The notes beneath the pieces are model-generated. The model worked only from the letters and a program-made list of their open reading frames with translations. It was not told the DNA's origin and made no database searches. A stretch of DNA of 64,000 bases from contig JAPDRN010000049.1 in NCBI GenBank assembly GCA_030247855.1, forward strand, positions 124,001 through 188,000, written 5' to 3'. A program made the translations under genes and the position numbers. How positions within the stretch are numbered: position 1 is the first letter of the stretch; every line of letters starts with the position of its first letter. Source of the DNA: Knufia peltigerae (taxonomy: Eukaryota > Ascomycota > Eurotiomycetes > Chaetothyriales > Trichomeriaceae). Positions 9,062-17,824 of the stretch are shown here, one piece after another.

Positions 9062-9490
9062 ATGAAGCGATCCAATCTCGACCTCGTCCAGGCCCAGCGC
9101 ACGCTGAAGACCATGCTGATGGCCGTTGTGTTCGTGGGTGCGGTGTTTGCTCCGCAAGCCTTTGCCACCAGTGGAGGTACCAACTATGGCGGCACTGACG
9201 GCAAGGTCTGCGGCTTCTTCTCCAGCGTCAATGGCCTGCTGAACATGGCCTCGATCGCGGTGGTGACCATCGCCGTTATCTTCGCCGGCTATCAGATCGC
9301 ATTCGCGCACAAGCGCATCGGCGACGTTGCTCCGATCATCATCGGCGGCGTGCTGATTGGCGCCGCTGGCCAGATCGCGCGCATGCTGCTGGGTGACGAG
9401 TTCGGCAACTGCGACAGCGCGGGCTCCGGTGGCGGTACTGGTGGCATGGCGTATCACATCCAGAACGCCATTCAGTACTACCGTGCATAA
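9062..9490 (+). CDS. virB2: VirB2 major pilin
   Basis: 142 residues from ATG 9062; the frame is open further upstream (to 8969), but the signal peptide fits this start and AGGAAA precedes it. A long signal sequence ends around APQAFA (residue 37). The mature pilin has two hydrophobic helices (LNMASIAVVTIAVIFAGYQI and VAPIIIGGVLIGAAGQIA) separated by a short basic loop (AHKRIGD), the typical TrbC/VirB2 hairpin. The Gly-rich C-terminus ends in IQYYRA. The virB3 start overlaps its stop by 8 bases. Confidence 0.94.
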   Translation: MKRSNLDLVQAQRTLKTMLMAVVFVGAVFAPQAFATSGGTNYGGTDGKVCGFFSSVNGLLNMASIAVVTIAVIFAGYQIAFAHKRIGDVAPIIIGGVLIGAAGQIARMLLGDEFGNCDSAGSGGGTGGMAYHIQNAIQYYRA

Positions 9491-9791
9491 GAACGTCCTG
9501 TTCCGGGGTTGCACACGTCCAGCAATGTTTCTGGGCGTTCCCTACCTGCCATTCTTCATGGTGGCGGGTGGGTTGTTGCTCCTGAGCATGTACACCAACT
9601 TCTGGTTCCTGCTGACTATTCCGGTGGCTATTTTTATCATGCGCCAGATGGCCAAGCGTGACGAGATGATCTTCCGTCTGCTGGGTCTGCGACTACTGTT
9701 CAAGCTGCGGGTCCGCAACGTGCAGGAACATGAAGGTATGTGGGTGTTCAACCCGAATCACTATCGCAACAAACCAGCCCGAATGGATTGA
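9483..9791 (+). CDS. virB3: VirB3 inner-membrane protein
   Basis: 102 residues from a GTG at 9483, overlapping the end of virB2. A longer open frame begins at 9357 but reads through virB2 and is not credible. The family pattern is visible: 'LFRGCTRPAMFLGVPYLPF' at the N-terminus, two adjacent membrane helices (about 16-36 and 39-55), then a basic cytoplasmic segment ('MRQMAKRDEMIFRLLGLR'). VirB3 works with VirB4 in the inner membrane. Only about 85 bases separate it from the preferred virB4 start. Confidence 0.93.
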   Translation: MHKNVLFRGCTRPAMFLGVPYLPFFMVAGGLLLLSMYTNFWFLLTIPVAIFIMRQMAKRDEMIFRLLGLRLLFKLRVRNVQEHEGMWVFNPNHYRNKPARMD

Positions 9792-9875
9792 GGGCTGGAT
9801 CGGACCAGGTGGGTGTCAGACGCCCACCTGGTCTACTCCGAATTTTCGTCGGCAGTACCCTTTGGAAGCAGTCGT

Positions 9876-12323
9876 ATGTTCAGCCCAGATACGTCCATCA
9901 GCGAATTCATTCCTTTGTCATCGCATGTAGCCCCGAACGTGGTGAAGACCACGGGCGGCGACTACCTGCTGACCTGGCATCTGGAGGGGTTGCCGTTCGT
10001 GGGGCGCGAGGAATGGGAACTGGAGCACCGGCACAACACGTTCAATCGGTTGCTGCAGACGCTGCGCGCGCCGGATTTCGTCAACGTTGCCTTTTGGGTG
10101 CATGACATCCGTCGTCGCCGCACGCTGAAAGGCAAGAGTAGCTACAAGCAGCGCTTCAACCAGGACGTGTCCGACCAGTACATGGGCATGCTGTCCTCGC
10201 AGCGCATCATGCAGAACGAGTTGTACTTGACGATGATCTATCGTCCTGTCGTGGCCGGTAAGCGTTTCGTGGAAAAGTCGGCCAACGTCGACAAGCTCCG
10301 TGCCGAGCAGGAACAGGCTGTCGAAAAGCTGATGGAACTGGCAGGCAATGTTGAGGCAGTCATCCGGGACTATGCGCCGTATCGCCTTGGTATGTATGAG
10401 GCCAAGAACGGCGTGGTGTTCTCCGAAACGTTGGAGCTGTTTGGCTACCTGATCAACCGTATCGACGAGCCGGTTCCGGTGCTGTCGGCGCCGGTCAAGG
10501 ACTATCTGCCGGTCAGCCGGCACATGTTCTCGGCCAAAACTGGCGACTTCGTCATCAATACGCCAAACGGTGTAAATCATTTCGGCGCCATTCTGAACAT
10601 CAAGGAGTATGCCGAAGGCACGTATCCGGGCATTCTCAATGGTCTGAAGTATCTCGACTTCGAGTACGTCATCACCCATTCGTTCAGCCCTATGGGACGT
10701 CAAGACGCGCTCAAAGTGCTGGACCGTACCAAGGGCATGATGATTTCCTCCGGCGACAAGGCGGTCAGTCAGATCGTCGAGCTCGACCAGGCGATGGACC
10801 AGCTGTCCTCGGGCAACTTCGTACTTGGCGAGTACCACTTCATCATGGCGGTGTATGGCGACAGCCAGGCCAAGCTCTCGCAGAATGTGGCTACGACTCG
10901 TGCCGAGCTGTCCAACGCCGGCTTTGTCTCCACCAAGGAAGATCTGGCGGTCACCTCGTCGTTCTATTCCCAGTTGCCGGCAAATTGGCGCTTCCGTACT
11001 CGCCTGGCCAATGTCAGCTCGCTGAATTTCCTCGGCCTGTCGCCGCTGCACAACTTTGCCACCGGCAAGCAGCACAACAACCCGTGGGGCGACTGCGTCA
11101 CCACGTTGCAGACGACCAACGGCCAGCCGTACTACTTCAACTTCCATGCCACACACCCCTCGGAGAATTCGCTGGGTGAAAAGGCGATTGCCAACACCAT
11201 GGTGATCGGTAAGTCGGGTACCGGTAAGACCGCGCTGATCAACTTCCTGCTCAGCCAGGTGCAGAAGTACGAGCCTTCGCCGACCATCTTCTTCTTCGAC
11301 AAAGACCGCGGCGCGGAGATCTTTGTGCGTGCCTGTGGCGGCAACTACTTGGCCCTTGAGAACGGTGCGCCGACCGGCTTCAATCCGTTCCAGTGTGAGA
11401 ACAACGAAGGCAATGTGCAGTTCCTGGCCGACCTGATCAAGGTGCTGGCAGGCAAGCGTGAGTACAGCTCCCGCGAAGAAGAGGATATCTACCGCGCGGT
11501 GGAGAGCATGCTTGACACGCCGATGCACCTGCGCAGCATGACCAACTTCCAGAAAAGCCTGCCCAACATGGGCGACGACGGCCTGTACGCGCGCATGCGC
11601 CGGTGGACCTCGGGCAACTCGCTGGGCTGGGTGTTCGACAACCCGGTGGATACCGTGGACCTGAGCAAGGCCAACATCATCGGTTTCGATTACACCGACA
11701 TCATCGACAACCCCGAAGTGCGTGTGCCGGTCATCAATTACCTGCTGCACCGCCTGGAGTCGCTGATCGACGGTCGCCCGCTGATCTACGTGATGGACGA
11801 GTTCTGGAAGATCCTTGACGGTGAGGGTGGCCTGAAGGAATTCGCCAAGAACAAGCAGAAGACCATCCGTAAGCAGAACGGTATGGGCATCTTCGCGACG
11901 CAGAGTCCAGAGGACGCGCTGAAGAGCGATATCTCCGCGGCGCTTATCGAGCAGACCGCCACGCTGATCCTGCTGCCGAACCCCAATGCCAGCAAGAGCG
12001 ATTACATGGACGGCCTGAAGCTGACCGAAGCCGAGTTCAAGGTGGTCACCGCCTTGGATGAGCGCTCGCGCTGCTTCCTGGTCAAGCAGGGGCACGCGTC
12101 CAGCGTGTGCCAGCTGAATCTGCGCGGGATGGACGACATTCTGTCGGTGATCTCGGCCTCGACCGACAACATCGACATCATGCACCGCGTGCTGCAGACC
12201 GCAGCGGTGCGCGCGCGGGTAACGGTGGATGGACTGACGCCGGAACAGTGGCTGGAAGATTTCTACAAGAACCGCAAGGGCTCCGGAAAGCCCACATCCA
12301 ACAATAAGGAGGTTGCAGCATGA
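9876..12323 (+). CDS. virB4: VirB4 ATPase
   Basis: 815 residues from ATG 9876, which has GGAAG seven bases upstream. An in-frame GTG at 9813 would add 21 residues and cannot be excluded. The N-terminal CagE/TrbE/VirB4 domain covers about 1-400, and the C-terminal AAA-type domain has Walker A 'GKSGTGKTALI' near residue 445 and Walker B 'LIYVMDEFWKIL' near 637. The 'TQSPEDALKS' segment near 680 is also typical. The stop overlaps the virB5 start by 4 bases. It is the largest ATPase of the inner-membrane complex. Confidence 0.96.
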   Translation: MFSPDTSISEFIPLSSHVAPNVVKTTGGDYLLTWHLEGLPFVGREEWELEHRHNTFNRLLQTLRAPDFVNVAFWVHDIRRRRTLKGKSSYKQRFNQDVSDQYMGMLSSQRIMQNELYLTMIYRPVVAGKRFVEKSANVDKLRAEQEQAVEKLMELAGNVEAVIRDYAPYRLGMYEAKNGVVFSETLELFGYLINRIDEPVPVLSAPVKDYLPVSRHMFSAKTGDFVINTPNGVNHFGAILNIKEYAEGTYPGILNGLKYLDFEYVITHSFSPMGRQDALKVLDRTKGMMISSGDKAVSQIVELDQAMDQLSSGNFVLGEYHFIMAVYGDSQAKLSQNVATTRAELSNAGFVSTKEDLAVTSSFYSQLPANWRFRTRLANVSSLNFLGLSPLHNFATGKQHNNPWGDCVTTLQTTNGQPYYFNFHATHPSENSLGEKAIANTMVIGKSGTGKTALINFLLSQVQKYEPSPTIFFFDKDRGAEIFVRACGGNYLALENGAPTGFNPFQCENNEGNVQFLADLIKVLAGKREYSSREEEDIYRAVESMLDTPMHLRSMTNFQKSLPNMGDDGLYARMRRWTSGNSLGWVFDNPVDTVDLSKANIIGFDYTDIIDNPEVRVPVINYLLHRLESLIDGRPLIYVMDEFWKILDGEGGLKEFAKNKQKTIRKQNGMGIFATQSPEDALKSDISAALIEQTATLILLPNPNASKSDYMDGLKLTEAEFKVVTALDERSRCFLVKQGHASSVCQLNLRGMDDILSVISASTDNIDIMHRVLQTAAVRARVTVDGLTPEQWLEDFYKNRKGSGKPTSNNKEVAA

Positions 12324-13165
12324 CTGTCGCAACGGACGTGAACGCAGCAAGCCCCTTGAATTCGATGGAGAAGAACATGGAAACCGTAACGCGCGCCACC
12401 AAGAAGAATAAGAATTCACGAGTCCGTGCTGGCGTGCTGGCCATGAGTCTCACGGCGATGCTCGCTGCACCCGTTCAGGCTTACACGCTGCCGGTCGTGG
12501 AGATCGGCATGAATCTTTTCAATGGCACGATGACCGAGGTCAATACGCTGGCCACTCAGGCTGAGGCGCTCATCGAGTATGGTGAGCAGTACCAGCGCTT
12601 CTACGAAACCACGCAGAATTGGGCGCAGAAACTGGCGAAGTTCAATCAGATCATCGCGTCGCCGATCATGCCCAAAGGCGTGAAGTTAACGCCAGTTGAG
12701 CCCGAGTGGAACGTTGCCGAGCGTTGCGGGGCAGGTTCGATCATGAGTTTGTCCGGGATCATGGCGGCTCTGAACCTGAATTCGGGTGGCGACATCATTT
12801 CGCAGCAGCGCAATATCTGCGCTGCGATCCAGATGCTGGAGAATCAAAAGTACAACGAAACGATCGAAGTTGTGCAGAAGACTATGCCGGACATGCGAAA
12901 GGTGCTCGATAGAATCAAGGATATTCGAGATCTGTTCAGTACTGAGGGATCCATGTCTGAAACGTCTGCTAATGCCGCAGTTACTGACATATACATGCAA
13001 GCAGATTTCACGACATGGGAGAAGCAGATCGAAGGGTATGATAAGCAGATTCAGGCCCTGACCAAGATGCAACAAATGTTGGCGCAGCGGGCGCTGAAGG
13101 GTTCACAGTCACCCTTTGGTACGGTGGTCAAAGCAGCGGCGTTGAAGGCTGCGTTGTCAAACTGA
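12320..13165 (+). CDS. virB5: VirB5 minor pilin
   Basis: 281 residues from ATG 12320, chosen for its perfect AAGGAGG. ATG 12365 or 12377 would give a more usual signal peptide (cleavage after APVQA near residue 53 from the first start). The mature part is mainly helical, with a coiled-coil look around 'ALIEYGEQYQRFYETTQNWAQ' and 'WEKQIEGYDKQIQALTKMQQ'. Long alpha-helical VirB5 proteins cap the pilus. Codon use becomes distinctly AT-richer in the last third (from about 12850), unlike the ATPase gene before it. VirB5 is one of the fast-evolving parts of these systems. Confidence 0.88.
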   Translation: MTVATDVNAASPLNSMEKNMETVTRATKKNKNSRVRAGVLAMSLTAMLAAPVQAYTLPVVEIGMNLFNGTMTEVNTLATQAEALIEYGEQYQRFYETTQNWAQKLAKFNQIIASPIMPKGVKLTPVEPEWNVAERCGAGSIMSLSGIMAALNLNSGGDIISQQRNICAAIQMLENQKYNETIEVVQKTMPDMRKVLDRIKDIRDLFSTEGSMSETSANAAVTDIYMQADFTTWEKQIEGYDKQIQALTKMQQMLAQRALKGSQSPFGTVVKAAALKAALSN

Positions 13166-13210
13166 GTATTGCCGCTCCGGCTTTGTAGTACTAAATAATC
13201 AGGTGAAGTT

Positions 13211-14371
13211 ATGGGTCTTGGGCTGATGGATGGCATGTTCGGGCAGGGGGCGCTGCACATGCTTCAGAATATGCATGTGTCCTCCTCGATTGGCGACTTT
13301 GTATTCTTCCGGTTGATTCTCGATTATCTGCACAAGGAAATTGCGGAGTACGGAGTCCGTTTACTTGGCAGAATGATGGCGTGGGTGGGCGGAATTGCTC
13401 TGACCTTGATGACGCTTTGGGTCTTGGTGCAAGGCTTCCGAATCGCCACCGGTCGAAGTCGCGATTCGATGATGGTCCTTGTCACCAATATGGCGAAAGC
13501 TGCATTAATTGTCTCCGTTGCCACGACCATGGGAATGTTTGGTCGGGAGATGCATAACTTTTTGATTAACGATGTTAAGAATGAAATAACCTATGTTGTT
13601 ACTGGTGAGAACGATTCCCCGGAAGATCTGATCGACGAGAATCTAGGCTACATGCAGTTGGCGCTGTCGAGCGTTGATGCGCTTGACGTGATGGGCGATG
13701 TGACACTCGATAGTGCCAAGACGCGCGCCATGTGGTTTGTCGGCATGGGTACTGGTGGGCCAGCGGTCACAGCAGGTTCGATGTTGCTGCTTTACGAAGT
13801 GGCGCTGGCCCTGTTCATTGGCCTTGGCCCGCTATTCATCCTGTGCCTATTGTTTGATCAGACCAAGCAACTGTTCCAGAAATGGCTGCTCTACGGCATA
13901 GGCACGATGTTCTCTATGGCGGTTCTGGCGGCTATGACTGGCATCGCGATGAAGATGGTGTCAAAGGTAGCCCTTTCGTTCTGGGGCAGCTCACTGGTGG
14001 GCACCCTGATCGGGGACAACTTCTCCGAGGGTATGTCCAGTATGGCGCTGCAGCAGGGCGGCATGGGGTTGATCTTAACGACGCTGATACTGACTGCGCC
14101 CCCAATGGCTGCTATGTTCTTCCAGGGGACCTTGGGCAGCTTCATGGCATATTCGCAGATAGGCGGTAGTGCAGTTCCGGCGTCGCCAGGTCCGAATGGT
14201 CAGCCGCCGGGTTCGACGGGCGGCGGACAGTACAAACCGAACGCACCGGCGACTCACGAATCTCAACCGATGGGCGTAGGCTCTGCAGTCACTCCGAGGT
14301 TGCATGGGGCCTTTGACTCTCCGCCACCATCGTCTGGGCTTAGAGGAAATGCGAATGGCAGCGTTGCATAG
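13211..14371 (+). CDS. virB6: VirB6 polytopic inner-membrane protein
   Basis: 386 residues, ATG 13211 after AGGTGAAG. At least five hydrophobic helices are visible, including 'MMAWVGGIALTLMTLWVLVQGF', 'ALIVSVATTMGMFG', 'LLLYEVALALFIGLGPLFILCLLF' and 'LIGDNFS..GMGLILTTLILTAPPMAAMFF', fitting the TrbL/VirB6 family. The last 60 residues are polar and Gly/Pro-rich. Codon use is AT-richer than in virB8-B4. It closes the virB run; the DUF4189 gene follows 39 bases downstream. Confidence 0.92.
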   Translation: MGLGLMDGMFGQGALHMLQNMHVSSSIGDFVFFRLILDYLHKEIAEYGVRLLGRMMAWVGGIALTLMTLWVLVQGFRIATGRSRDSMMVLVTNMAKAALIVSVATTMGMFGREMHNFLINDVKNEITYVVTGENDSPEDLIDENLGYMQLALSSVDALDVMGDVTLDSAKTRAMWFVGMGTGGPAVTAGSMLLLYEVALALFIGLGPLFILCLLFDQTKQLFQKWLLYGIGTMFSMAVLAAMTGIAMKMVSKVALSFWGSSLVGTLIGDNFSEGMSSMALQQGGMGLILTTLILTAPPMAAMFFQGTLGSFMAYSQIGGSAVPASPGPNGQPPGSTGGGQYKPNAPATHESQPMGVGSAVTPRLHGAFDSPPPSSGLRGNANGSVA

Positions 14372-14410
14372 CGAGTTCGACATGCATGATGAAGATGGAG
14401 GTGGCGGGCG

Positions 14411-14950
14411 ATGAAATTTTTTATATCGCAAGCGATTCTCGCGAGTTTTTTGATCTTGGGTGTGGCGCATCAGTCCTTTGCCGAAGGCAATTGCCCTGCT
14501 GGTTACTACCCGATTGGAGGGCAAGGGGCACGGGGGTGTGCGCCGATACCAGGGGCCGCAACTGGAGGCGGCACCTCGGCAGAGATTCAGCTTGGCAGCC
14601 CTACTGGCAAGTGGGTGCGAACCTGGGGGGCGATAGCGTCTTCCAAGAATACTCAAGATGCAGGAGTGTCGACGGGAAAGAGGGCCAAAGACTTGGCAGA
14701 GCAGGAGGCTCTTTCCAAGTGTGCATCGGGAGGCGCGCGTGACTGCAAGGTCGATTTGGCCTACTTCAATCAGTGCGCTTCTTGGGTCGTTCCAAGTGGG
14801 CGTTCTGGGGGCGGGCAGTCGGGAGTGGCTGGTGGGCCCACGCCGGAGCGAGCACTATTTGCGGCCCGGTTAATGTGTAGGAATGATCAGCAAGGAAAAT
14901 GCGTGGAATTCTATGCCAACTGCACGAAACCGATTTTTGAGGAATTCTAG
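14411..14950 (+). CDS. Exported DUF4189-family protein of the T4SS locus
   Basis: 179 residues with a signal peptide (ending HQSFAEG near residue 26). The mature N-terminus 'CPAGYYPIGGQGARGCAPIPG' and the later 'WVRTWGAIASS', 'EALSKCASGGARDCKV' and 'CTKPIFEEF' match the DUF4189 pattern as I know it from Xanthomonadaceae, where copies often sit beside X-T4SS genes. Six or more Cys residues suggest disulfides in the periplasm. The molecular role is unknown. The gene follows virB6 directly and remnants of related sequence lie downstream. Confidence 0.8.
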   Translation: MKFFISQAILASFLILGVAHQSFAEGNCPAGYYPIGGQGARGCAPIPGAATGGGTSAEIQLGSPTGKWVRTWGAIASSKNTQDAGVSTGKRAKDLAEQEALSKCASGGARDCKVDLAYFNQCASWVVPSGRSGGGQSGVAGGPTPERALFAARLMCRNDQQGKCVEFYANCTKPIFEEF

Positions 14951-14995
14951 TTCTCATTAATATTTAATTGGCGGCCTCGAAAAGTATAATGCGAG

Positions 14996-15701
14996 ACAGT
15001 CGGTGGTGGCCGCTATTGGCGGTTCGGAAGTCGAGGCCAAGTTGATGGCGCGACGCGACCGCGGCAAGAAGTTGTGTGAACGCTAAGGCCAGGTTACTTC
15101 CCCGATTCGTCGCCACTGCGTGGTGATCGCCAGCGATGCCGACTTCTGGCCCAACGTCGGAGCCACCTTCATGGAATCAGGTGATGGTCGCACGGTAAAA
15201 GCCGGCTAACTGAGCTGCAAGGCGATTGATCGATGCCAGGCCTCGGGTGAAGAGAAGTGCGGGGTGCAAATTGGACGCATGGTTACAAGGCGGCCGAGCG
15301 TTTCTTCCGACGTGTTTCACTGAATGTGCTGGGAAAGGTTGCAGATCCAAAATCCCAGCCATTTCTGTGTGCCACGCAGTTCTCACAGCGCCGCTCGACA
15401 AACGAGACGCATCTATGATCACCGTGAAGGATGGCCGCACGGTGGCCAAATGGCGCAATCCTGGATCGCAATCGCCGCTGGAACTTTGCCCAAGGCCTAC
15501 GCGATCCACCTGGGGTTGCGCGAGCATGACGCACGCGACGCGGGGGTCAGCCAGTGCACTGCGGGTGACTGCAAAGTGGTCGCTGCCTTCACGCTCGGCA
15601 GGTGTGTCGTAGTGGTCCGTGCCCGTAGTAGGAGTAGTGATGGCGTGCATGCCTATTCCGCCGTGGTGAGGACGCTGCCGGAAGCGGAGGAAAGGCGGTA
15701 G
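14996..15701 (+). pseudogene. Decayed DUF4189-related gene remnants
   Basis: The stretch 14951-15949 holds no intact gene. Fragments of a DUF4189-like protein are readable in changing frames. Around 15000-15086 an open piece ends in KKLCER. Near 15210-15270 'RCQASGEEKCGVQI' recalls the Cys-rich core of the intact gene at 14411. From about 15450 to 15701, 'WIAIAAG' and 'QCTAGDCKVVAAFTLGRC' copy the 'WGAIA...C....DCKV' core and end at a stop at 15699-15701. Frameshifts and stops separate the pieces. I infer one or more duplicated, decayed copies; the part between about 15100 and 15200 I cannot assign. Confidence 0.55.
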
Positions 15702-15949
15702 CAGAGGGTATCGATGCCGACGCGAATGCCTGTCCCTTGCTGTTCAACAACTGCATGTGACAACACGAACGATGGGAACACCGCGCCGCCCGCATCCCGC
15801 TTGCGTCGTGGATGCAGAGCCGGCTTTTGTGACTGGTAGCTCTCTTTCAAGCTTGCGCCCTTCGACGCAGCAAAGCTTCTCACGGTAAGCTCACTGCGCG
15901 TCAAAGAAGTGACGCGTCAGTGCTGCCGATTGCAGGAGTTTTCCCGTCC

Positions 15950-16118
15950 ATGAGGACCCTGTCCCCCCGCTCAACGGGTGACGCTTGCCACCATCGCGGC
16001 CATGCCGTGCGCGGGGCTATGATCGGCATCTGCGCAGGCGAGCGCGAGCCGGAACACAACCTTCCGGCCGGCCTACGACGCGAGCATCGGCGAGACGACA
16101 TTGAAGGAGTGGGAGGGG
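15950..16118 (+). pseudogene. Broken leader of the immunity-like gene
   Basis: An ATG at 15950, preceded by GGAGT, starts a short frame that enters a run of six Cs at 15963-15968. After that run, the frame of the downstream immunity-like gene encodes a hydrophobic signal-peptide-like stretch, but a TGA at 16020-16022 interrupts it. From 16023 the frame is open and reads directly into the downstream protein. So the likely export leader is separated from its protein by one frame change and one stop. This is an inference from reading the three frames; a sequencing error at the C run would explain only one of the two lesions. Confidence 0.5.
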
Positions 16119-16655
16119 ATGGAAGACAGGGTTGGCGCACTCATGGACGATGCTCTGGCATTTGTTCCGTCCGGTGCGAACCTGCTGGAAGCCGTCAGGG
16201 GCGAGCTCAACGGCGATGGCATCGAGTACCAGCTGCTGGTCATCGACCAGCCGACGCCGGAAGGGCTGGTGCCCGGCCAGCACGGACCCAACCGGGTGCT
16301 GCTGTTGCTGCGCGGTGACGGGCGCGGGCGCTGGCAGCTGGCCGCGCGCAACGACAAGCTGGTGCCGTGTTCCACCCGCGGTGGCCTGGCTGGCGACCCT
16401 TTTGCGTATGCAATGATTGAGGAAGACACCTTCAGCGTGATCACCAACGGCGGCAGCCGCGAGCGCTGGAGCAGCACGTACCGGTTCCGCTACGCGTCGG
16501 CGGACAAGGCCTGCTGGGTGGATGGGGTGAGACGCAAGGTCGTGGATATCGAGACCGAAGCGACCAACATCCGGGATTTCTCGGTGGCGGAACTGGGCAG
16601 GGTGCGGTTCGAGGACTTCGACCCGTCCAGTGTCGCCGAGGTGTCGCTTCCATGA
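16119..16655 (+). CDS. Immunity-like protein (probable X-Tfi) lacking an export signal
   Basis: 178 residues from ATG 16119 (GGAG ten bases upstream); a TTG at 16101 is an alternative. The protein has the look of the periplasmic immunity partners that precede X-T4SS effectors: 'RVLLLLRGDGRGRWQLAARNDKLVPC', then 'GGLAGDPFAYAMIEEDTFSV', then 'GGSRERWSSTYRFRY'. It sits 57 bases upstream of the peptidoglycan-hydrolase effector, the usual immunity-effector order. As it stands it has no signal peptide, although such immunity proteins must act in the periplasm. The name is inferred from context and pattern, not from a searched match. Confidence 0.6.
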   Translation: MEDRVGALMDDALAFVPSGANLLEAVRGELNGDGIEYQLLVIDQPTPEGLVPGQHGPNRVLLLLRGDGRGRWQLAARNDKLVPCSTRGGLAGDPFAYAMIEEDTFSVITNGGSRERWSSTYRFRYASADKACWVDGVRRKVVDIETEATNIRDFSVAELGRVRFEDFDPSSVAEVSLP

Positions 16656-16712
16656 GCCAAGCTCCAACCGGCGGAAAGGAATCCGCGCTGATGAACATCC
16701 AGGAGTTGCACT

Positions 16713-17729
16713 GTGTCGACCGATAGAGAGTCGCAACTGCTGCGGCAGGCGACAAAAGCCGGCATCGACTCCCCCCTTGAACTGGCCAATTTCATGGCCC
16801 AGGCAGGGCACGAGTCGCGCGGCCTGAGCCGGCTCAACGAGAGTTTCAACTATACCCGGGGCATCTCGCAGATCCCGGTCGAAGCGGCGTGGCGCAATGG
16901 CACCGAGGCGCTGGAGTCCGCGCGCCAGGAAGCCCTGCGAGGGCGTCCGGATGATCTGGCTGAGCTGATGTATGGCGGCCGGATGGGCAACGACGCGCCC
17001 GGAGATGCGCTGAAGTACCACGGGCGCGGTTATCTGCCGCTGACCGGCAAGGAAAGCTACGAGCGCGCCGGCAGTGCGCTGGATCTGGATCTGGTCAACC
17101 AGCCCGAGCTGGCGTCGCAGCCGGAACACGCAGGTCGCATCGCGGTGTGGCAATGGCAGAACCGTGTGCCGGAACACGCGCGCGAGGACGTGCGCGAGGC
17201 GATCTACGCCATCAACGGCGCCGTCAACGGGGTGGAGGACCGGCTCAAGCGTTTCGAGGCGTGGCAGCAGAAGCTGACCCCGGACGTGATGGACCGGCTT
17301 GCCCGCGGCGAAGTGGGCGAACCTGCACAGTTGCCCGAGCGCGCGCGCGATATGTCCGATCCGGCCCATGCCGGCAACCGGTTGTTCACCGACGCACGCG
17401 GTCATCTGCAGCAGATGGGGCCGCAGAGTGGCCTGCGCAGCCAGCAGGAACTGGACAATACGGCCGGGGCCTTGGCGTTGAGCGCACAGAAGGCAGGGAT
17501 GAACCGCATCGATCACGTGGTGGCGGGTACCGATGGCAAGGCGCTGTTTGCGGTGCAGGGCGCCATGGGCGACCCGGCAATGCAGCGCTCGATGGTGCAG
17601 CGTGAGGCCGCTGCCCAGTTGCCACTCGAGCAGAGCAGCCAGCAGTTGGCGGCCGAAGCCTCTTCCCGACAGGAACAGACCGCTTCGGTTACCCGCGAGC
17701 AGGAGCAGAACCGCCCGCGATCGCTGTAA
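16713..17729 (+). CDS. X-T4SS effector: GH19-like peptidoglycan hydrolase with XVIPCD
   Basis: 338 residues, GTG start at 16713 with AGGAG upstream. The N-terminal half (about 15-200) is a GH19 chitinase/lysozyme-like fold: 'FMAQAGHESRGL' carries the presumed catalytic Glu, followed by 'YGGRMGND', 'KYHGRGYLPLTGKESY' and 'WQWQNR'. The C-terminal 130 residues have the marks of the Xanthomonadales VirD4-interacting domain: 'HAGNRLF', 'LSAQKAGMNRIDHVV', 'FAVQG..GDPA' and 'LPLEQSSQQ', with a Gln-rich tail. It has no signal peptide, as expected for a T4SS substrate. It should attack the cell wall of neighbouring bacteria. Catalytic residues appear intact. Confidence 0.88.
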   Translation: MSTDRESQLLRQATKAGIDSPLELANFMAQAGHESRGLSRLNESFNYTRGISQIPVEAAWRNGTEALESARQEALRGRPDDLAELMYGGRMGNDAPGDALKYHGRGYLPLTGKESYERAGSALDLDLVNQPELASQPEHAGRIAVWQWQNRVPEHAREDVREAIYAINGAVNGVEDRLKRFEAWQQKLTPDVMDRLARGEVGEPAQLPERARDMSDPAHAGNRLFTDARGHLQQMGPQSGLRSQQELDNTAGALALSAQKAGMNRIDHVVAGTDGKALFAVQGAMGDPAMQRSMVQREAAAQLPLEQSSQQLAAEASSRQEQTASVTREQEQNRPRSL

Positions 17730-17824
17730 TCTGGGCACCGCCTGCCGATCAGAGACCGGCGGGTCCATCGCACGACACCGAGCACCCTCGGGTGCCTACA
17801 TGGATCTCTTTGTAAGGACACAAC

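Noticed and set aside
9918..12419. 833-residue open frame opposite virB4
   Set aside because: Antisense shadow. virB4 has both Walker motifs and fits the operon.
15226..15612. 128-residue open frame in the island
   Set aside because: No ribosome site and composition like frameshifted DNA; the readable DUF4189 core lies in another frame, so this is treated as part of the decayed region.
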